Positions 32,029-42,190 of a DNA stretch of 64,000 bases are shown in pieces (position 1 is the stretch's first letter; each line of letters begins with the position of its first letter). The DNA is from Thereva unica. Its lineage: Eukaryota > Arthropoda > Insecta > Diptera > Therevidae. The notes under the pieces were generated by a model. The model had not been told where the DNA came from and did no database searches. It saw nothing but the letters and a program-made list of their open reading frames with translations. Position numbers and translations under genes: made by a program. The DNA lies in assembly GCA_949987705.1 (NCBI GenBank), contig OX465282.1:81766070-81830069 (forward strand), given 5' to 3'.

Positions 32029-35000
32029 ATGGATACACGAACTAACCATTCACGAAATAATGCTACTGCATCCGGGGCAGCCGATGCGCCAGCGCTGGGG
32101 ACCAGGGATGCTGGTGAGAAGTGGGTTACTGGCCGAAATAATGCTACTGCATCCGGGGCAGCCGATGCGCCAGCACTGGGGACCAGGGACGCTGGTGAGA
32201 AGTGGGTTACTGGCCGAACACCCAAATTAGTCACACCGAAAAGGGAATTAAAATTCGCTGCGTGGAATGTACGAACAGGACATCACGTTGGTCAAAAGGA
32301 AATCATAGCAATGGAATTGTTGAAATGCAAAATATCAATTGCTGCGCTATCGGAACTACGGCTTACCGGATCCGGGATATTGACAATCGTCCCGCCAACA
32401 ATCGACGAAACGATGATGCTTTACTATTCCGGTGGTGAGAAAAGAGAGGCCGGCGTCGGCTTTATGGTCGACCGACGGGCTGCCAGCAGCGTTATCGCAT
32501 TCCAACCGATATCCGAGCGTTTGGCGGTTATAACCATCAGTGGAACGATCAAGACCCATATCATATCCGTTTATGCGCCAACCGAGACCAGCACGGACAC
32601 GAACAAGGACGAATTTTACGATCATCTTCAACAGACGCTGGATATGATACCTCAAACCGAATTAATAATTCTCGCGGGGGATTTCAATGCACATTCAGGA
32701 GTAGATCGAACCGGCTGGGAAGAAACCATGGGCAAATTCGGACACGGAGTAATTAATGACAACGGCTTACGCCTGCTTTCATTCGCATCGTCAAACAACT
32801 TGATCGTTGGCAACAGCATTTTCCGCCATCCACTCAAACACCAACTCACCTGGCGAAATCCATCCGGCAAAGACTCGGCGATGTTAGACTACGTTTTGAT
32901 CAACACAAGATTCCGATCGACGCTTAAAGACGTACGCGCAATGCGTGGACCCGATTGCGGATCGGACCATTATCTTGTTCGAGCGAAATTGCAGATGCGA
33001 TTGCAAAGAGCGAAGAAAACGGAGCCACCACCAGCCAAGAAAAATTGGGCGTGCCTACGGGACCCGGCCATCGGGCGAGAGTTTCAAATGGCATTATCCA
33101 ACAAATTCGCGGCGCTCGCAATACCGGACGATATCGATGTAGAAGAAAGGCAATTGTCGGAGTCTATTGTGGAGTGTGCAATGGAGTTGTGTCCAACTAT
33201 CCGTAAACGGACGCAGCCATGGATCTCGGACAGCTGTCTGGACCTCGTCGATCAGCGGAAGCGCATGAAACACGTCGACTTTGAGGAATACCGAAGATTG
33301 AACAAAGAAGTTCGGCAGAAAATGAAATTGGAACGAGAAGCGTACTGGAATAACGTTGCGGCCGACATGGAAAAAGCGGCGTCGAGGCACGAGTACCGGA
33401 CGCTGTACCAGACAATCCGCCGGTTAGGCGGCAAAACAACATCAACAAACGACAACATCAAAAAATCGGATGGAACTTTTGTGACTTCTGCCCATGAACG
33501 CCTGGAGCGGTGGAGAGCATTCTTCCACCAGCTGTATAACCACGATCCGCCGCAAGGTCCAGCACCCGAACCACCGATTATCGAACAGCCGATGAATCAG
33601 TTTCTCGATACCGAACCAACAATTATCGAGGTGAAGACAGCAATAAAATCGCTGAAAAATGGAAAAGCGCCGGGAATAGACCAAGTAACCGCCGAGATGA
33701 TCAAAGCTGGAGGTGATGTCTTATCACAACGACTTCATGTCCTCATAACACACATATGGCATTCGGATCGTGTCCCTTCGGTATGGAAGAAAGCGATCGT
33801 TGTCCCAATTTTGAAGAAAGGCGACAGTCGGGAATGCAAGAATTATCGCGGTATTAGCCTTCTTTCGATCGTCGGTAAAGTATTTACGAAAATAATACAA
33901 TCGAGGCTACAGAAACATCGAGAGCAAACGAGCCGGGAGGAACAAGCGGGATTTAGACCACATCGAGGATGCATTGATCAAATATTCGCCCTCCGTCAGT
34001 TAATGGAAGAAAGAATTCGTTGCGGCAAACGAATTGTCGTCGTTTTCATCGATTTCAAATCCGCTTTCGATTGCATCGATTGGAACAGCTTGTGGAGAGT
34101 CTTGGTAACCGAACACGTGCCATTGAGAATCATCCAACTTCTCCAAGCGTCGTACGATGGCTCAACCAGCAGCGTTCGTATTCGAAACGACTTATCCGAG
34201 GAGTTCCCGATTCAGACGGGTGTCCGACAGGGAGACGTCGCTTCGCCACTTCTCTTCAACGTTGTGATCGACGCGATTATGCGTGAAGCATTCGATGGAC
34301 GACTCGGAGTTCAATACGACGACAACAACTTCGTAACAGACTTAATGTTCGCCGACGATAGCGCTGTTTTCGCCGACACGGATGCCGAAGCAACGGACAT
34401 CTTATACGATATTTCCCGCATCGCCCAATCATACGGGTTAAAAATCAATGCGGAAAAGACCAAAGTGCTCACAACGGATGGATCAAGAGCCAGTGTTCAC
34501 CTCGATGGAACCCAAATCGAACAGGTTCCAAGGTTCAAATATTTGGGATCATTGGTTGAGGAAACGAAAGTAGCATCGACGGCCGACGTTCACAGCCGTA
34601 TCGGCCAGGCAACAGCAACATTCGCCTCGCTCAAGTGGTGCATATGGAAACGAGCAAATATCTCCATCAAAACAAAACTACGTCTTTACCGAACGTTGAT
34701 TCTTCCGATTCTTCTTTATGGATCTGAAACGTGGACACTGCTCAAACCGGACGTTAAGAAGCTCGAGGTCTTCCAAATGCGATGTTTGAGGCAGATCCTC
34801 CGTGTCTCACTCCGTGATCGCCTTCGAAACGAGGTTGTCAGACAAAGATGCGATCAGCAAACACTGATCGAAGAAGAAATGCAAAAACGTCGACTACGGT
34901 GGTTTGGACATGTTTGCCGAATGGATGATAACCGCTTGCCACGTAAACTTCTCTGGCGAGACCGTCCTGCAGACTGGAGAATACAGCGATCGGCACCGAA

Positions 35001-35181
35001 GAAAACCTGGTTGAAGAGTATCGAGGGTGACTTAAAGAATCAACGATTATCAGTTACCGAGGCTCGAGACACCGCCAAAAACCGAGAAGAATGGAAGCGA
35101 ATCGTGAATAGAGTTCGGGACCCAGCGGCACCGACAGCAGCGTATCCGTTGCGGGGACGTCCCGCTCGGACCGCCAGCTAA
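32029..35181 (+). CDS. RTE LINE endonuclease-reverse transcriptase
   Basis: An intact 1050-aa ORF. Residues 10-63 are two perfect tandem 27-aa units (NNATASGAADA...EKWVTGR). An apurinic-like endonuclease follows: WNVRTG (79-84), GDFNAH (217-222) and GSDHYLV (311-317). RT: VVFIDFKSAFD (Asp675), GVRQGDVASPLLFN and FADDSAV (FADD 774-777). The C-terminal RLRWFGHVCRMDDNRLPR block is usual for RTE. The enzyme nicks the target and primes reverse transcription from it. No stop or frameshift, so the copy may be retrotransposition-competent. Confidence 0.95.
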   Translation: MDTRTNHSRNNATASGAADAPALGTRDAGEKWVTGRNNATASGAADAPALGTRDAGEKWVTGRTPKLVTPKRELKFAAWNVRTGHHVGQKEIIAMELLKCKISIAALSELRLTGSGILTIVPPTIDETMMLYYSGGEKREAGVGFMVDRRAASSVIAFQPISERLAVITISGTIKTHIISVYAPTETSTDTNKDEFYDHLQQTLDMIPQTELIILAGDFNAHSGVDRTGWEETMGKFGHGVINDNGLRLLSFASSNNLIVGNSIFRHPLKHQLTWRNPSGKDSAMLDYVLINTRFRSTLKDVRAMRGPDCGSDHYLVRAKLQMRLQRAKKTEPPPAKKNWACLRDPAIGREFQMALSNKFAALAIPDDIDVEERQLSESIVECAMELCPTIRKRTQPWISDSCLDLVDQRKRMKHVDFEEYRRLNKEVRQKMKLEREAYWNNVAADMEKAASRHEYRTLYQTIRRLGGKTTSTNDNIKKSDGTFVTSAHERLERWRAFFHQLYNHDPPQGPAPEPPIIEQPMNQFLDTEPTIIEVKTAIKSLKNGKAPGIDQVTAEMIKAGGDVLSQRLHVLITHIWHSDRVPSVWKKAIVVPILKKGDSRECKNYRGISLLSIVGKVFTKIIQSRLQKHREQTSREEQAGFRPHRGCIDQIFALRQLMEERIRCGKRIVVVFIDFKSAFDCIDWNSLWRVLVTEHVPLRIIQLLQASYDGSTSSVRIRNDLSEEFPIQTGVRQGDVASPLLFNVVIDAIMREAFDGRLGVQYDDNNFVTDLMFADDSAVFADTDAEATDILYDISRIAQSYGLKINAEKTKVLTTDGSRASVHLDGTQIEQVPRFKYLGSLVEETKVASTADVHSRIGQATATFASLKWCIWKRANISIKTKLRLYRTLILPILLYGSETWTLLKPDVKKLEVFQMRCLRQILRVSLRDRLRNEVVRQRCDQQTLIEEEMQKRRLRWFGHVCRMDDNRLPRKLLWRDRPADWRIQRSAPKKTWLKSIEGDLKNQRLSVTEARDTAKNREEWKRIVNRVRDPAAPTAAYPLRGRPARTAS
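32056..32217 (+). repeat. 81-bp tandem duplication inside the RTE ORF
   Basis: Two units of 81 bp (32056-32136 and 32137-32217) differ at only a few bases and keep the frame, coding two 27-residue Ala/Gly-rich repeats ahead of the endonuclease. Confidence 0.95.
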
Positions 35182-35229
35182 CGGATCAAAGAAGAAGAAG
35201 AAATATTTTGTTTTTATCTAATATTCTCC

Positions 35230-35382
35230 TTACATATTATTTGGCCACCTTGTTAATATTTCTTTATTATTTTCTACAATCTTATTTATCTCACTTATTA
35301 CTTCCATAAATAATAATATACCAAAAATTATTGTTATTATGCACAATATTATAAATGACACTGTTTTTGATCTATCCTCCAT
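35230..35382 (-). CDS. M2 tiny leader membrane ORF (50 aa)
   Basis: Starts MEDRSKTVSF, has one hydrophobic segment (residues 9-26), then EVISEINKIVENNKEIL. The ISEINKI block matches ISEIKKI in the M1 ORF at 4843-4962. It lies 18 nt after the coiled-coil ORF and 19 nt before the RTE insertion site repeat. Type and role unknown. Confidence 0.5.
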   Translation of the reverse strand: MEDRSKTVSFIILCIITIIFGILLFMEVISEINKIVENNKEILTRWPNNM

Positions 35383-35400
35383 GATCCTATGTAAGCTATT

Positions 35401-35646
35401 TTAGAATTCTACTGATTTTGTTAATTCAACTGATGGCATCTTTTCTACTGTCTTGATTTTTTCTTCTAATTTTTCTATTTTTTCCTTTATTTGCTCAATT
35501 TCCTTCGCAAAACAATTCTCATATAATTCATACTCTTTTAATTCTTCTTCTAACTTCAATATAGTCTTTTCATATTTTTCTTCTAATTCAATAAATGAGA
35601 AAAAATCTTTTAGCTTATCACAAGCTTTCTCGAATTCCAAGTCCAT
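35401..35646 (-). CDS. M2 leader coiled-coil ORF (81 aa)
   Basis: Almost entirely Glu/Lys-rich heptad-like sequence (for example KLEEELKEYELYENC and IEKLEEKIKTVEK), strongly predicted by eye to be a coiled coil, with no membrane segment. It is specific to M2 in this window and may oligomerise or bind Gag. The frame is intact; low-complexity chance coding cannot be fully excluded. Confidence 0.5.
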   Translation of the reverse strand: MDLEFEKACDKLKDFFSFIELEEKYEKTILKLEEELKEYELYENCFAKEIEQIKEKIEKLEEKIKTVEKMPSVELTKSVEF

Positions 35647-35833
35647 ATTAAATTGGGCAAATAACAGAAAAGAAGAGAAAAAAAAATTTTTTTTTTTTTT
35701 TTTTTATTTTATTTTATTTTATTTATTTTTTTTTTTATTTATTTTTATTTTTATTAACTTTATTTTACTCCAAGCTTTCTATTCCTAAAAATAGTTAAAC
35801 TATTTCCCCGTAAAAAAAAATTATCATGAATGC

Positions 35834-36019
35834 CTATGCTAAATTTACACTAGTTGTTACTTGTTTTTTAAATTTCTTTTTTATGCAATTGTAGATTATA
35901 ATTACAACTAAAGCTACTACTCCTATGTATGCTACTTCTTCAATGTTTTCCTGCGTGATGCTATTCCCATTTCCGCCATTGTTGATGACTACACCATCTT
36001 TACTTTGTCCGCCACCCAT
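35834..36019 (-). CDS. M2 sORF2: myristoylation-signal membrane protein (61 aa)
   Basis: Starts MGGGQSKDG (Gly2, Ser6, Lys7 fit N-myristoylation), then VINNGGNGNSI, a membrane segment (about 29-43, VAYIGVVALVVIIIY) and a basic tail KKKFKKQ. It shares layout with M1 and M3 sORF2 but is shorter. The start lies 3 nt after the sORF1 stop (TGA AGA ATG), suiting reinitiation. M2 has no env, so a membrane role for this protein is a reasonable hypothesis. Confidence 0.7.
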   Translation of the reverse strand: MGGGQSKDGVVINNGGNGNSITQENIEEVAYIGVVALVVIIIYNCIKKKFKKQVTTSVNLA

Positions 36020-36022
36020 TCT

Positions 36023-36385
36023 TCAATTCCTGATTTTTGCGAATAATTCCTTGTTAATCTCCGCTATCTCTTCGAGAAACAATTTTCTTTGTACTGGATC
36101 CAGGGTAATTTCTAGAATCCTACGCAGCTCCCTTCTTCTTTTGCTCAGCTTTATTCTTTTTCCTCCCCGCGGGTTCCTGTTCAGGCTAGCGATGTTTGTT
36201 GGTTTTGGTGCAGCGGGTTCAGCCTTCTTGATGTTCCTCCTCCTATATTCTTCTATGGTGATCGGTCTCGGTCCAGCTGTTTGATCCTCCAATTTTTGTT
36301 GTAAAGATGAGGCTTCCTTCCTGTCTTTTTTAGCAAGTTGTCGTCCTTCCTTCAGAATTTCCTGGTCGATGGGCAGGATCGCCAT
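36023..36385 (-). CDS. M2 sORF1: basic leader protein (120 aa)
   Basis: Starts MAILPIDQ with its ATG formed by the LTR terminus A and primer-site TG. It carries TAGPRPITIEEYRRR (about 35-49) and RGGKRIKL, shared with M3, followed by a long basic helical C-terminus (SKRRRELRR). No membrane segment. It could bind RNA or Gag. It is the first ORF of the genomic RNA, so it is likely translated from the cap. Confidence 0.7.
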   Translation of the reverse strand: MAILPIDQEILKEGRQLAKKDRKEASSLQQKLEDQTAGPRPITIEEYRRRNIKKAEPAAPKPTNIASLNRNPRGGKRIKLSKRRRELRRILEITLDPVQRKLFLEEIAEINKELFAKIRN

Positions 36386-37101
36386 GTAATTACTTTCCTT
36401 GCGTACGTATAAAATAAAAACTCTTCGTGATTTAATTTTTCTTTGCTTTCTTTATTTGTGTATTGTTTAAGTTCTCCACCAAGGCGTTCAAGCAGTATGC
36501 TGCAAGCTATGCCTTCTGGGAGTAATTTAAATTACAAGTTGAGTACTCCTTAGTTCTTACTGACTATTACTGATTCTTACTGACTATTACTTAATCCTAC
36601 TCTCCATATTTATAATGAAATTTTTCTTACACTAACTTCCCATGGTGGGGCAAATACCTATTTTCTTTCTTATACTTCCCCAGCACTCATTCCATGATCT
36701 TTCTCAATGCATTTCTTTTGCTTATCAATGCATTTCATTCATGAACTCACTTTCCTAATTTTCGCCCATAAAATTTCCGGGCCTTGCTCAACCATAAAAT
36801 TATTATTTAATCCGAGCACTTTTGGGTCACGCGTGCATGCATTGGCTTTGGTTTCATTATGAGTGAGTGCCCTCCACTGCCGCTTGCATTTAGGTTTGTT
36901 TACCTTTCATGCGGTGATCGTGGCGGTTGCATTCTTATTTTCATGAATGGGTCATTCTTTTATGTGTCTGAGTTCGAGTTTGAATTTATTACATAAGCAA
37001 TCGAATGCATTTTGTGGAAACAATTTTGTTGCATCATTGTGCTACTTTGTTGTTTCTTATATCATTAGAATTGTGAGAATTATTTGCATAATCTCACTAC
37101 A
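36385..37101 (-). repeat. M2 5' LTR
   Basis: 717 bp, TGTAATTAC...CTCACTACA, nearly identical to the 3' LTR. In minus orientation its final A supplies the first base of the sORF1 start codon. Confidence 0.95.
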
Positions 37102-37832
37102 CTACCCAGGGAATGATGGTTTAATACGGGTGGCGCAAGTTCGCCCTCAGTTAGGGCTCTTTAAACGTCCAGTCACCAAACTATGTCTCTTGCCCATGCA
37201 GGCATAAGAAACTTTAATTGTCATGTTCGTCCAAAGTGTCGTCTTTTAATGTCATGTAGTTAAAAGCAAACAATTAAAATCAAAATATTTCAGATGCGAA
37301 GAACAAGGCTACTGGGACAACTGGGACAGTTACCTTTACATCGACGAAGAGGTCTCGTTATCGCCTCCTACACCGGATGGTTCGACGAGCCCTCTTAATC
37401 AAGCATTACAAGGTTCAACAACTACCCAGGAATATCCACCCGCGCTACCGGAGCAAACCAGGTACACTGTCTCAGCTGTCGAAGAACCGGCAAACATTAA
37501 TGGGAGACCCACCCACCCGACCAACATCTACGCTAAAGGAATATAAGTATAGAGAAAACAACGATTTTCAACGTTTTACCACGAGAGAAGGTGTCGACAT
37601 TTTCCTGTCCAAACAGGTATTGGACAAAATAGATTTCAAAAAAATCCAGCGACGAAAGGGAAGGGAGCAGACGATTAACCTCCCCGGCCGTTATCAAGCA
37701 AAGGTTAAAGTAAAAGCCAATGGAAACATCCTCTTTCACCACTATCGAAAAAGAGGAATCTCAAAAATACGTAACATGTTGATCGAGAACGATCAACTGG
37801 GGGGAGGATGTTCAACCGGCATCCTAAAATGA
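37102..37832 (+). pseudogene. BEL integrase tail and post-integrase ORF, copy 2
   Basis: Resumes the integrase after M2 (NDGLIRVAQVR...LCLLPMQA to 37207), then the post-integrase ORF to 37832. One substitution (CGCCCTCAG) distinguishes it from copies 1 and 3. Confidence 0.85.
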
Positions 37833-39231
37833 AAGAAGAAAATCAGAAACATGAATTTTCAAATAATAACGCAATACCTGGTGCCTGGGTGTTACACAGG
37901 CACGGTCCAAAAATAATCTCTGAAATAAAAATTGAATTCGATTAAATTGAAGAGGCAAATGTCAACAAAAACAACAAAAATAACAATGAAATAATTAACT
38001 TAAATAAACATGAATATCACATAAAAACATACATAAATGAAGTAAAATTATCACGAACTACAAACATATTAATTGTTGTTTAGGAATTTTCACGAAAAAG
38101 TAATTTAATGAATTAAAATTAGGTTTTTAGTGAAACATAACCCCAAATTTAAAAACATAAAAGGTTACATGAAAACAAAAAATAAAGCATGCAAAATCAC
38201 ACTAAACACAATCAAACACTATAAACCTGTGTTTCACTCACCTGAATGTAGTAAATTCGCACTAATAGTTAGCACAGGTGCCACACACACTCGCGACATG
38301 AATTTTCGAACCCGGGCAAACTTTGACGTCTCACGACGTTTGAGGTGTCAAAACGATATAAAATTTTCCGGCGAATTCAGCGGTGATGCCAGAATTAAAG
38401 CAAATCACCTGGAAAATTAATTATCAGCGAAAATCTATATTTTCCTTTATGGCAATGTGCGAGAAAGAGAAATTTATCGCAAAAGGGACAACAATAATAT
38501 TACCAATTTTTGGAAATTCATCCCAGTTTTTCCAGCGAAATTGGAATTTCTCTAATGGATGCCTTTTTGCTTATAAAAAGCGGCAGCACCCAGCGACTTG
38601 TCTTTTTAGTTTGTTTGAATAATCATAGTGAGTTGGAAGATCTAGTGAAGTGAGTGACCAAATTCAAGGCAGGATCCACGTGAGGAAATAAGAAAATTAT
38701 AGAAAGGTATTCAAGATTATAAAAGGTGAAAACATGCAAATCATTGCATCGCATCAATCACGTTAATATTGTTTTCAGCCATCAACGCCGGTACATTGAG
38801 CGATATAAAAGGAGAAGAAATTTTCAAAGTGCAAACATTAAAGTGAATGTGTTTTGTAATTTTAAGGAATTTAATTGTTAAAGTTATTATATAAAAATAA
38901 AAAAAAATGAAATTGGAACAATAAATTTTAAACGTGCATGTATTGTGGAGAATTGTTTAAATTGAAATTGAAATAATAAATTATAAAGGTGCATTTATTG
39001 TGGAGACATTTTTTTTATAAATAAATATCCAGTGGAGTGAGGAATTTTGTCTTTTTACTCAAACTCATTGTAAATTCGAATTTTGTCTTTGAATCACGGA
39101 ACAAATATAAATTGTCGTGCATTTTTTATACCGCTACACCAGGCCACCTATCGTACACACACATACTTACGTCCAATTTTTTGCTTAAAATGCTCCTGGG
39201 ACCTTGAAAGTTGAAAATACGTCGAAAATTT

Positions 39232-40166
39232 CAGCTTACCATCATGTAGAACCAATGTGTCCAAACCCTTCACGAATACAGGAGTTGACTACGCCGGTCC
39301 GTTTAACATCAAGACATCGAAACTCCGTAATGCCAAGGTATCAAAGGGATACATCTGCATTTTTGTATGCATGACAACGAAGGCGATTCACATTGAGCTG
39401 GCATCAGACCTAACATCAGAAGCCTTTGTTGCGGCATTCAAGCGATTTATTGCCATGTACCGACGTTTATTCCGATTGTGGCACCAACTTCGTTGGAGGA
39501 CGAAAGCTATTGGAGAAAGAACTACAACAAGCAATTAAGGAATCCAGTCCAGCAGTTGGTCAATATTTATCAAATTTGGCAATAAACTGGCACTTTAATC
39601 CACCAGCAGCCCCGCACTTTGGAGGTCTCTGGGAGGCAGGGGTCAAGTCAATTAAGTACCACATCAAAAGAACAATGGGAAATGCAGTCAACACCTTCGA
39701 AGAATTTACGACCATCCTTACACAAATTGAAGCCTGCCTCAACTCCAGACCAATGTGTTATGTACCAAATACCACTGAGGATCCACTCATCTTAACTCCT
39801 GGTCACTTCCTAGTTGGTCAGTCACTAACAATTCTACCAGAGTCAGATGCAGGCACCGCCTCATTGAAACAACGATGGCAACATACGCGAAACCAGACGA
39901 AACATTTTTGGGACAAGTGGTCGAAGGATTATTTAAACCAACTCCAACAACGTCCGAAGTGGCAACAGCAACAAGGTAACATCCAGCCCGGACAAGTTGT
40001 TCTGTTGAAAGGCGACACCACTCCACCTACAGCTTGGCCACTTGGAGTAGTTGAAGAAGTCTACCCAGGGAATGATGGTTTAATACGGGTGGCGCAAGTT
40101 CGCACTCAGTTAGGGCTCTTTAAACGTCCAGTCACCAAACTATGTCTCTTGCCCATGCAGGCATAA
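39232..40166 (+). pseudogene. BEL integrase fragment, copy 3
   Basis: Same integrase segment as copies 1 and 2, with DYAGPF, the shared frameshift near 39465, SDCGTNFVGG and PHFGGLWEAGVKS, and an open second frame of 246 codons to the natural end. It lacks the zinc domain, which lies outside the duplicated unit. Confidence 0.9.
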
Positions 40167-42190
40167 GAAACTTTAATTGTCATGTTCGTCCAAAGTGTCG
40201 TCTTTTAATGTCATGTAGTTAAAAGCAAACAATTAAAATCAAAATATTTCAGATGCGAAGAACAAGGCTACTGGGACAACTGGGACAGTTACCTTTACAT
40301 CGACGAAGAGGTCTCGTTATCGCCTCCTACACCGGATGGTTCGACGAGCCCTCTTAATCAAGCATTACAAGGTTCAACAACTACCCAGGAATATCCACCC
40401 GCGCTACCGGAGCAAACCAGGTACACTGTCTCAGCTGTCGAAGAACCGGCAAACATTAATGGGAGACCCACCCACCCGACCAACATCTACGCTAAAGGAA
40501 TATAAGTATAGAGAAAACAACGATTTTCAACGTTTTACCACGAGAGAAGGTGTCGACATTTTCCTGTCCAAACAGGTATTGGACAAAATAGATTTCAAAA
40601 AAATCCAGCGACGAAAGGGAAGGGAGCAGACGATTAACCTCCCCGGCCGTTATCAAGCAAAGGTTAAAGTAAAAGCCAATGGAAACATCCTCTTTCACCA
40701 CTATCGAAAAAGAGGAATCTCAAAAATACGTAACATGTTGATCGAGAACGATCAACTGGGGGGAGGATGTTCAACCGGCATCCTAAAATGAAAGAAGAAA
40801 ATCAGAAACATGAATTTTCAAATAATAACGCAATACCTGGTGCCTGGGTGTTACACAGGCACGGTCCAAAAATAATCTCTGAAATAAAAATTGAATTCGA
40901 TTAAATTGAAGAGGCAAATGTCAACAAAAACAACAAAAATAACAATGAAATAATTAACTTAAATAAACATGAATATCACATAAAAACATACATAAATGAA
41001 GTAAAATTATCACGAACTACAAACATATTAATTGTTGTTTAGGAATTTTCACGAAAAAGTAATTTAATGAATTAAAATTAGGTTTTTAGTGAAACATAAC
41101 CCCAAATTTAAAAACATAAAAGGTTACATGAAAACAAAAAATAAAGCATGCAAAATCACACTAAACACAATCAAACACTATAAACCTGTGTTTCACTCAC
41201 CTGAATGTAGTAAATTCGCACTAATAGTTAGCACAGGTGCCACACACACTCGCGACATGAATTTTCGAACCCGGGCAAACTTTGACGTCTCACGACGTTT
41301 GAGGTGTCAAAACGATATAAAATTTTCCGGCGAATTCAGCGGTGATGCCAGAATTAAAGCAAATCACCTGGAAAATTAATTATCAGCGAAAATCTATATT
41401 TTCCTTTATGGCAATGTGCGAGAAAGAGAAATTTATCGCAAAAGGGACAACAATAATATTACCAATTTTTGGAAATTCATCCCAGTTTTTCCAGCGAAAT
41501 TGGAATTTCTCTAATGGATGCCTTTTTGCTTATAAAAAGCGGCAGCACCCAGCGACTTGTCTTTTTAGTTTGTTTGAATAATCATAGTGAGTTGGAAGAT
41601 CTAGTGAAGTGAGTGACCAAATTCAAGGCAGGATCCACGTGAGGAAATAAGAAAATTATAGAAAGGTATTCAAGATTATAAAAGGTGAAAACATGCAAAT
41701 CATTGCATCGCATCAATCACGTTAATATTGTTTTCAGCCATCAACGCCGGTACATTGAGCGATATAAAAGGAGAAGAAATTTTCAAAGTGCAAACATTAA
41801 AGTGAATGTGTTTTGTAATTTTAAGGAATTTAATTGTTAAAGTTATTATATAAAAATAAAAAAAAATGAAATTGGAACAATAAATTTTAAACGTGCATGT
41901 ATTGTGGAGAATTGTTTAAATTGAAATTGAAATAATAAATTATAAAGGTGCATTTATTGTGGAGACATTTTTTTTATAAATAAATATCCAGTGGAGTGGG
42001 GAATTTTGTCTTTTTACTCAAACTCATTGTAAATTCGAATTTTGTCTTTGAATCACGGAACAAATATAAATTGTCGTGCATTTTTTATACCGCTACACCA
42101 GGCCACCTATCGTACACACACATACTTACGTCCAATTTTTTGCTTAAAATGCTCCTGGGACCTTGAAAGATGAAAATACGTCGAAAATTT
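39232..42190 (+). repeat. Tandem unit copy 3
   Basis: Exactly 2,959 bp: integrase end (39232-40166, open through LCLLPMQA after the shared frameshift near 39465), post-integrase ORF (40264-40791), LTR (about 40768-42097; TATA box at 41531) and flank. At 42191 it continues into the full inverted-repeat element, showing that this copy retains the original right-hand context. Confidence 0.95.

Larger units (their letters stand above)
31936..35200 (+). mobile_element. Full-length RTE-clade LINE inserted in M2
   Basis: Flanked by an exact 11-bp duplication AAATATTTTGT (31925-31935 and 35201-35211). It starts AACTCCGCC, has a 93-nt leader, one long ORF, a 3' UTR of about 18 nt and a (GAA)n tail, all typical of RTE elements. 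It interrupts the leader of M2 in opposite orientation, making it the youngest layer of this nest. Confidence 0.95.
25974..37101 (-). mobile_element. M2: mdg1-like Ty3/gypsy element, nearly complete
   Basis: LTRs at 25974-26691 and 36385-37101 (718 and 717 bp, differing by only about three small indels seen by eye), TSD CTAC, primer site TGGCGATCC, polypurine tract GATGGGGGA. Order in minus orientation: sORF1, sORF2, coiled-coil ORF, tiny membrane ORF, (RTE insertion), gag, pol. There is no env. Near-identical LTRs indicate a recent insertion, after the BEL triplication. Pol has one stop and at least two frameshifts, so the copy is not autonomous. Confidence 0.95.
25141..39231 (+). repeat. 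Tandem unit copy 2, split by M2
   Basis: Integrase part 25141-25973, then M2 (25974-37101), then the remainder from 37106 (CTAC duplicated at 25970-25973 and 37102-37105). It includes the integrase end, post-integrase ORF (37377-37832 part) and LTR (about 37809-39138, TATA box at 38572). It shares with copy 3, against copy 1, CAA at the 22889 stop position, CCAGCGAAATT, GCGGCAGC and GGAGACATT. Confidence 0.95.

Noticed and set aside
31771..32049. Minus-strand ORF overlapping the RTE 5' end
   Set aside because: Spans the M2/RTE junction and the target duplication; not a real gene.
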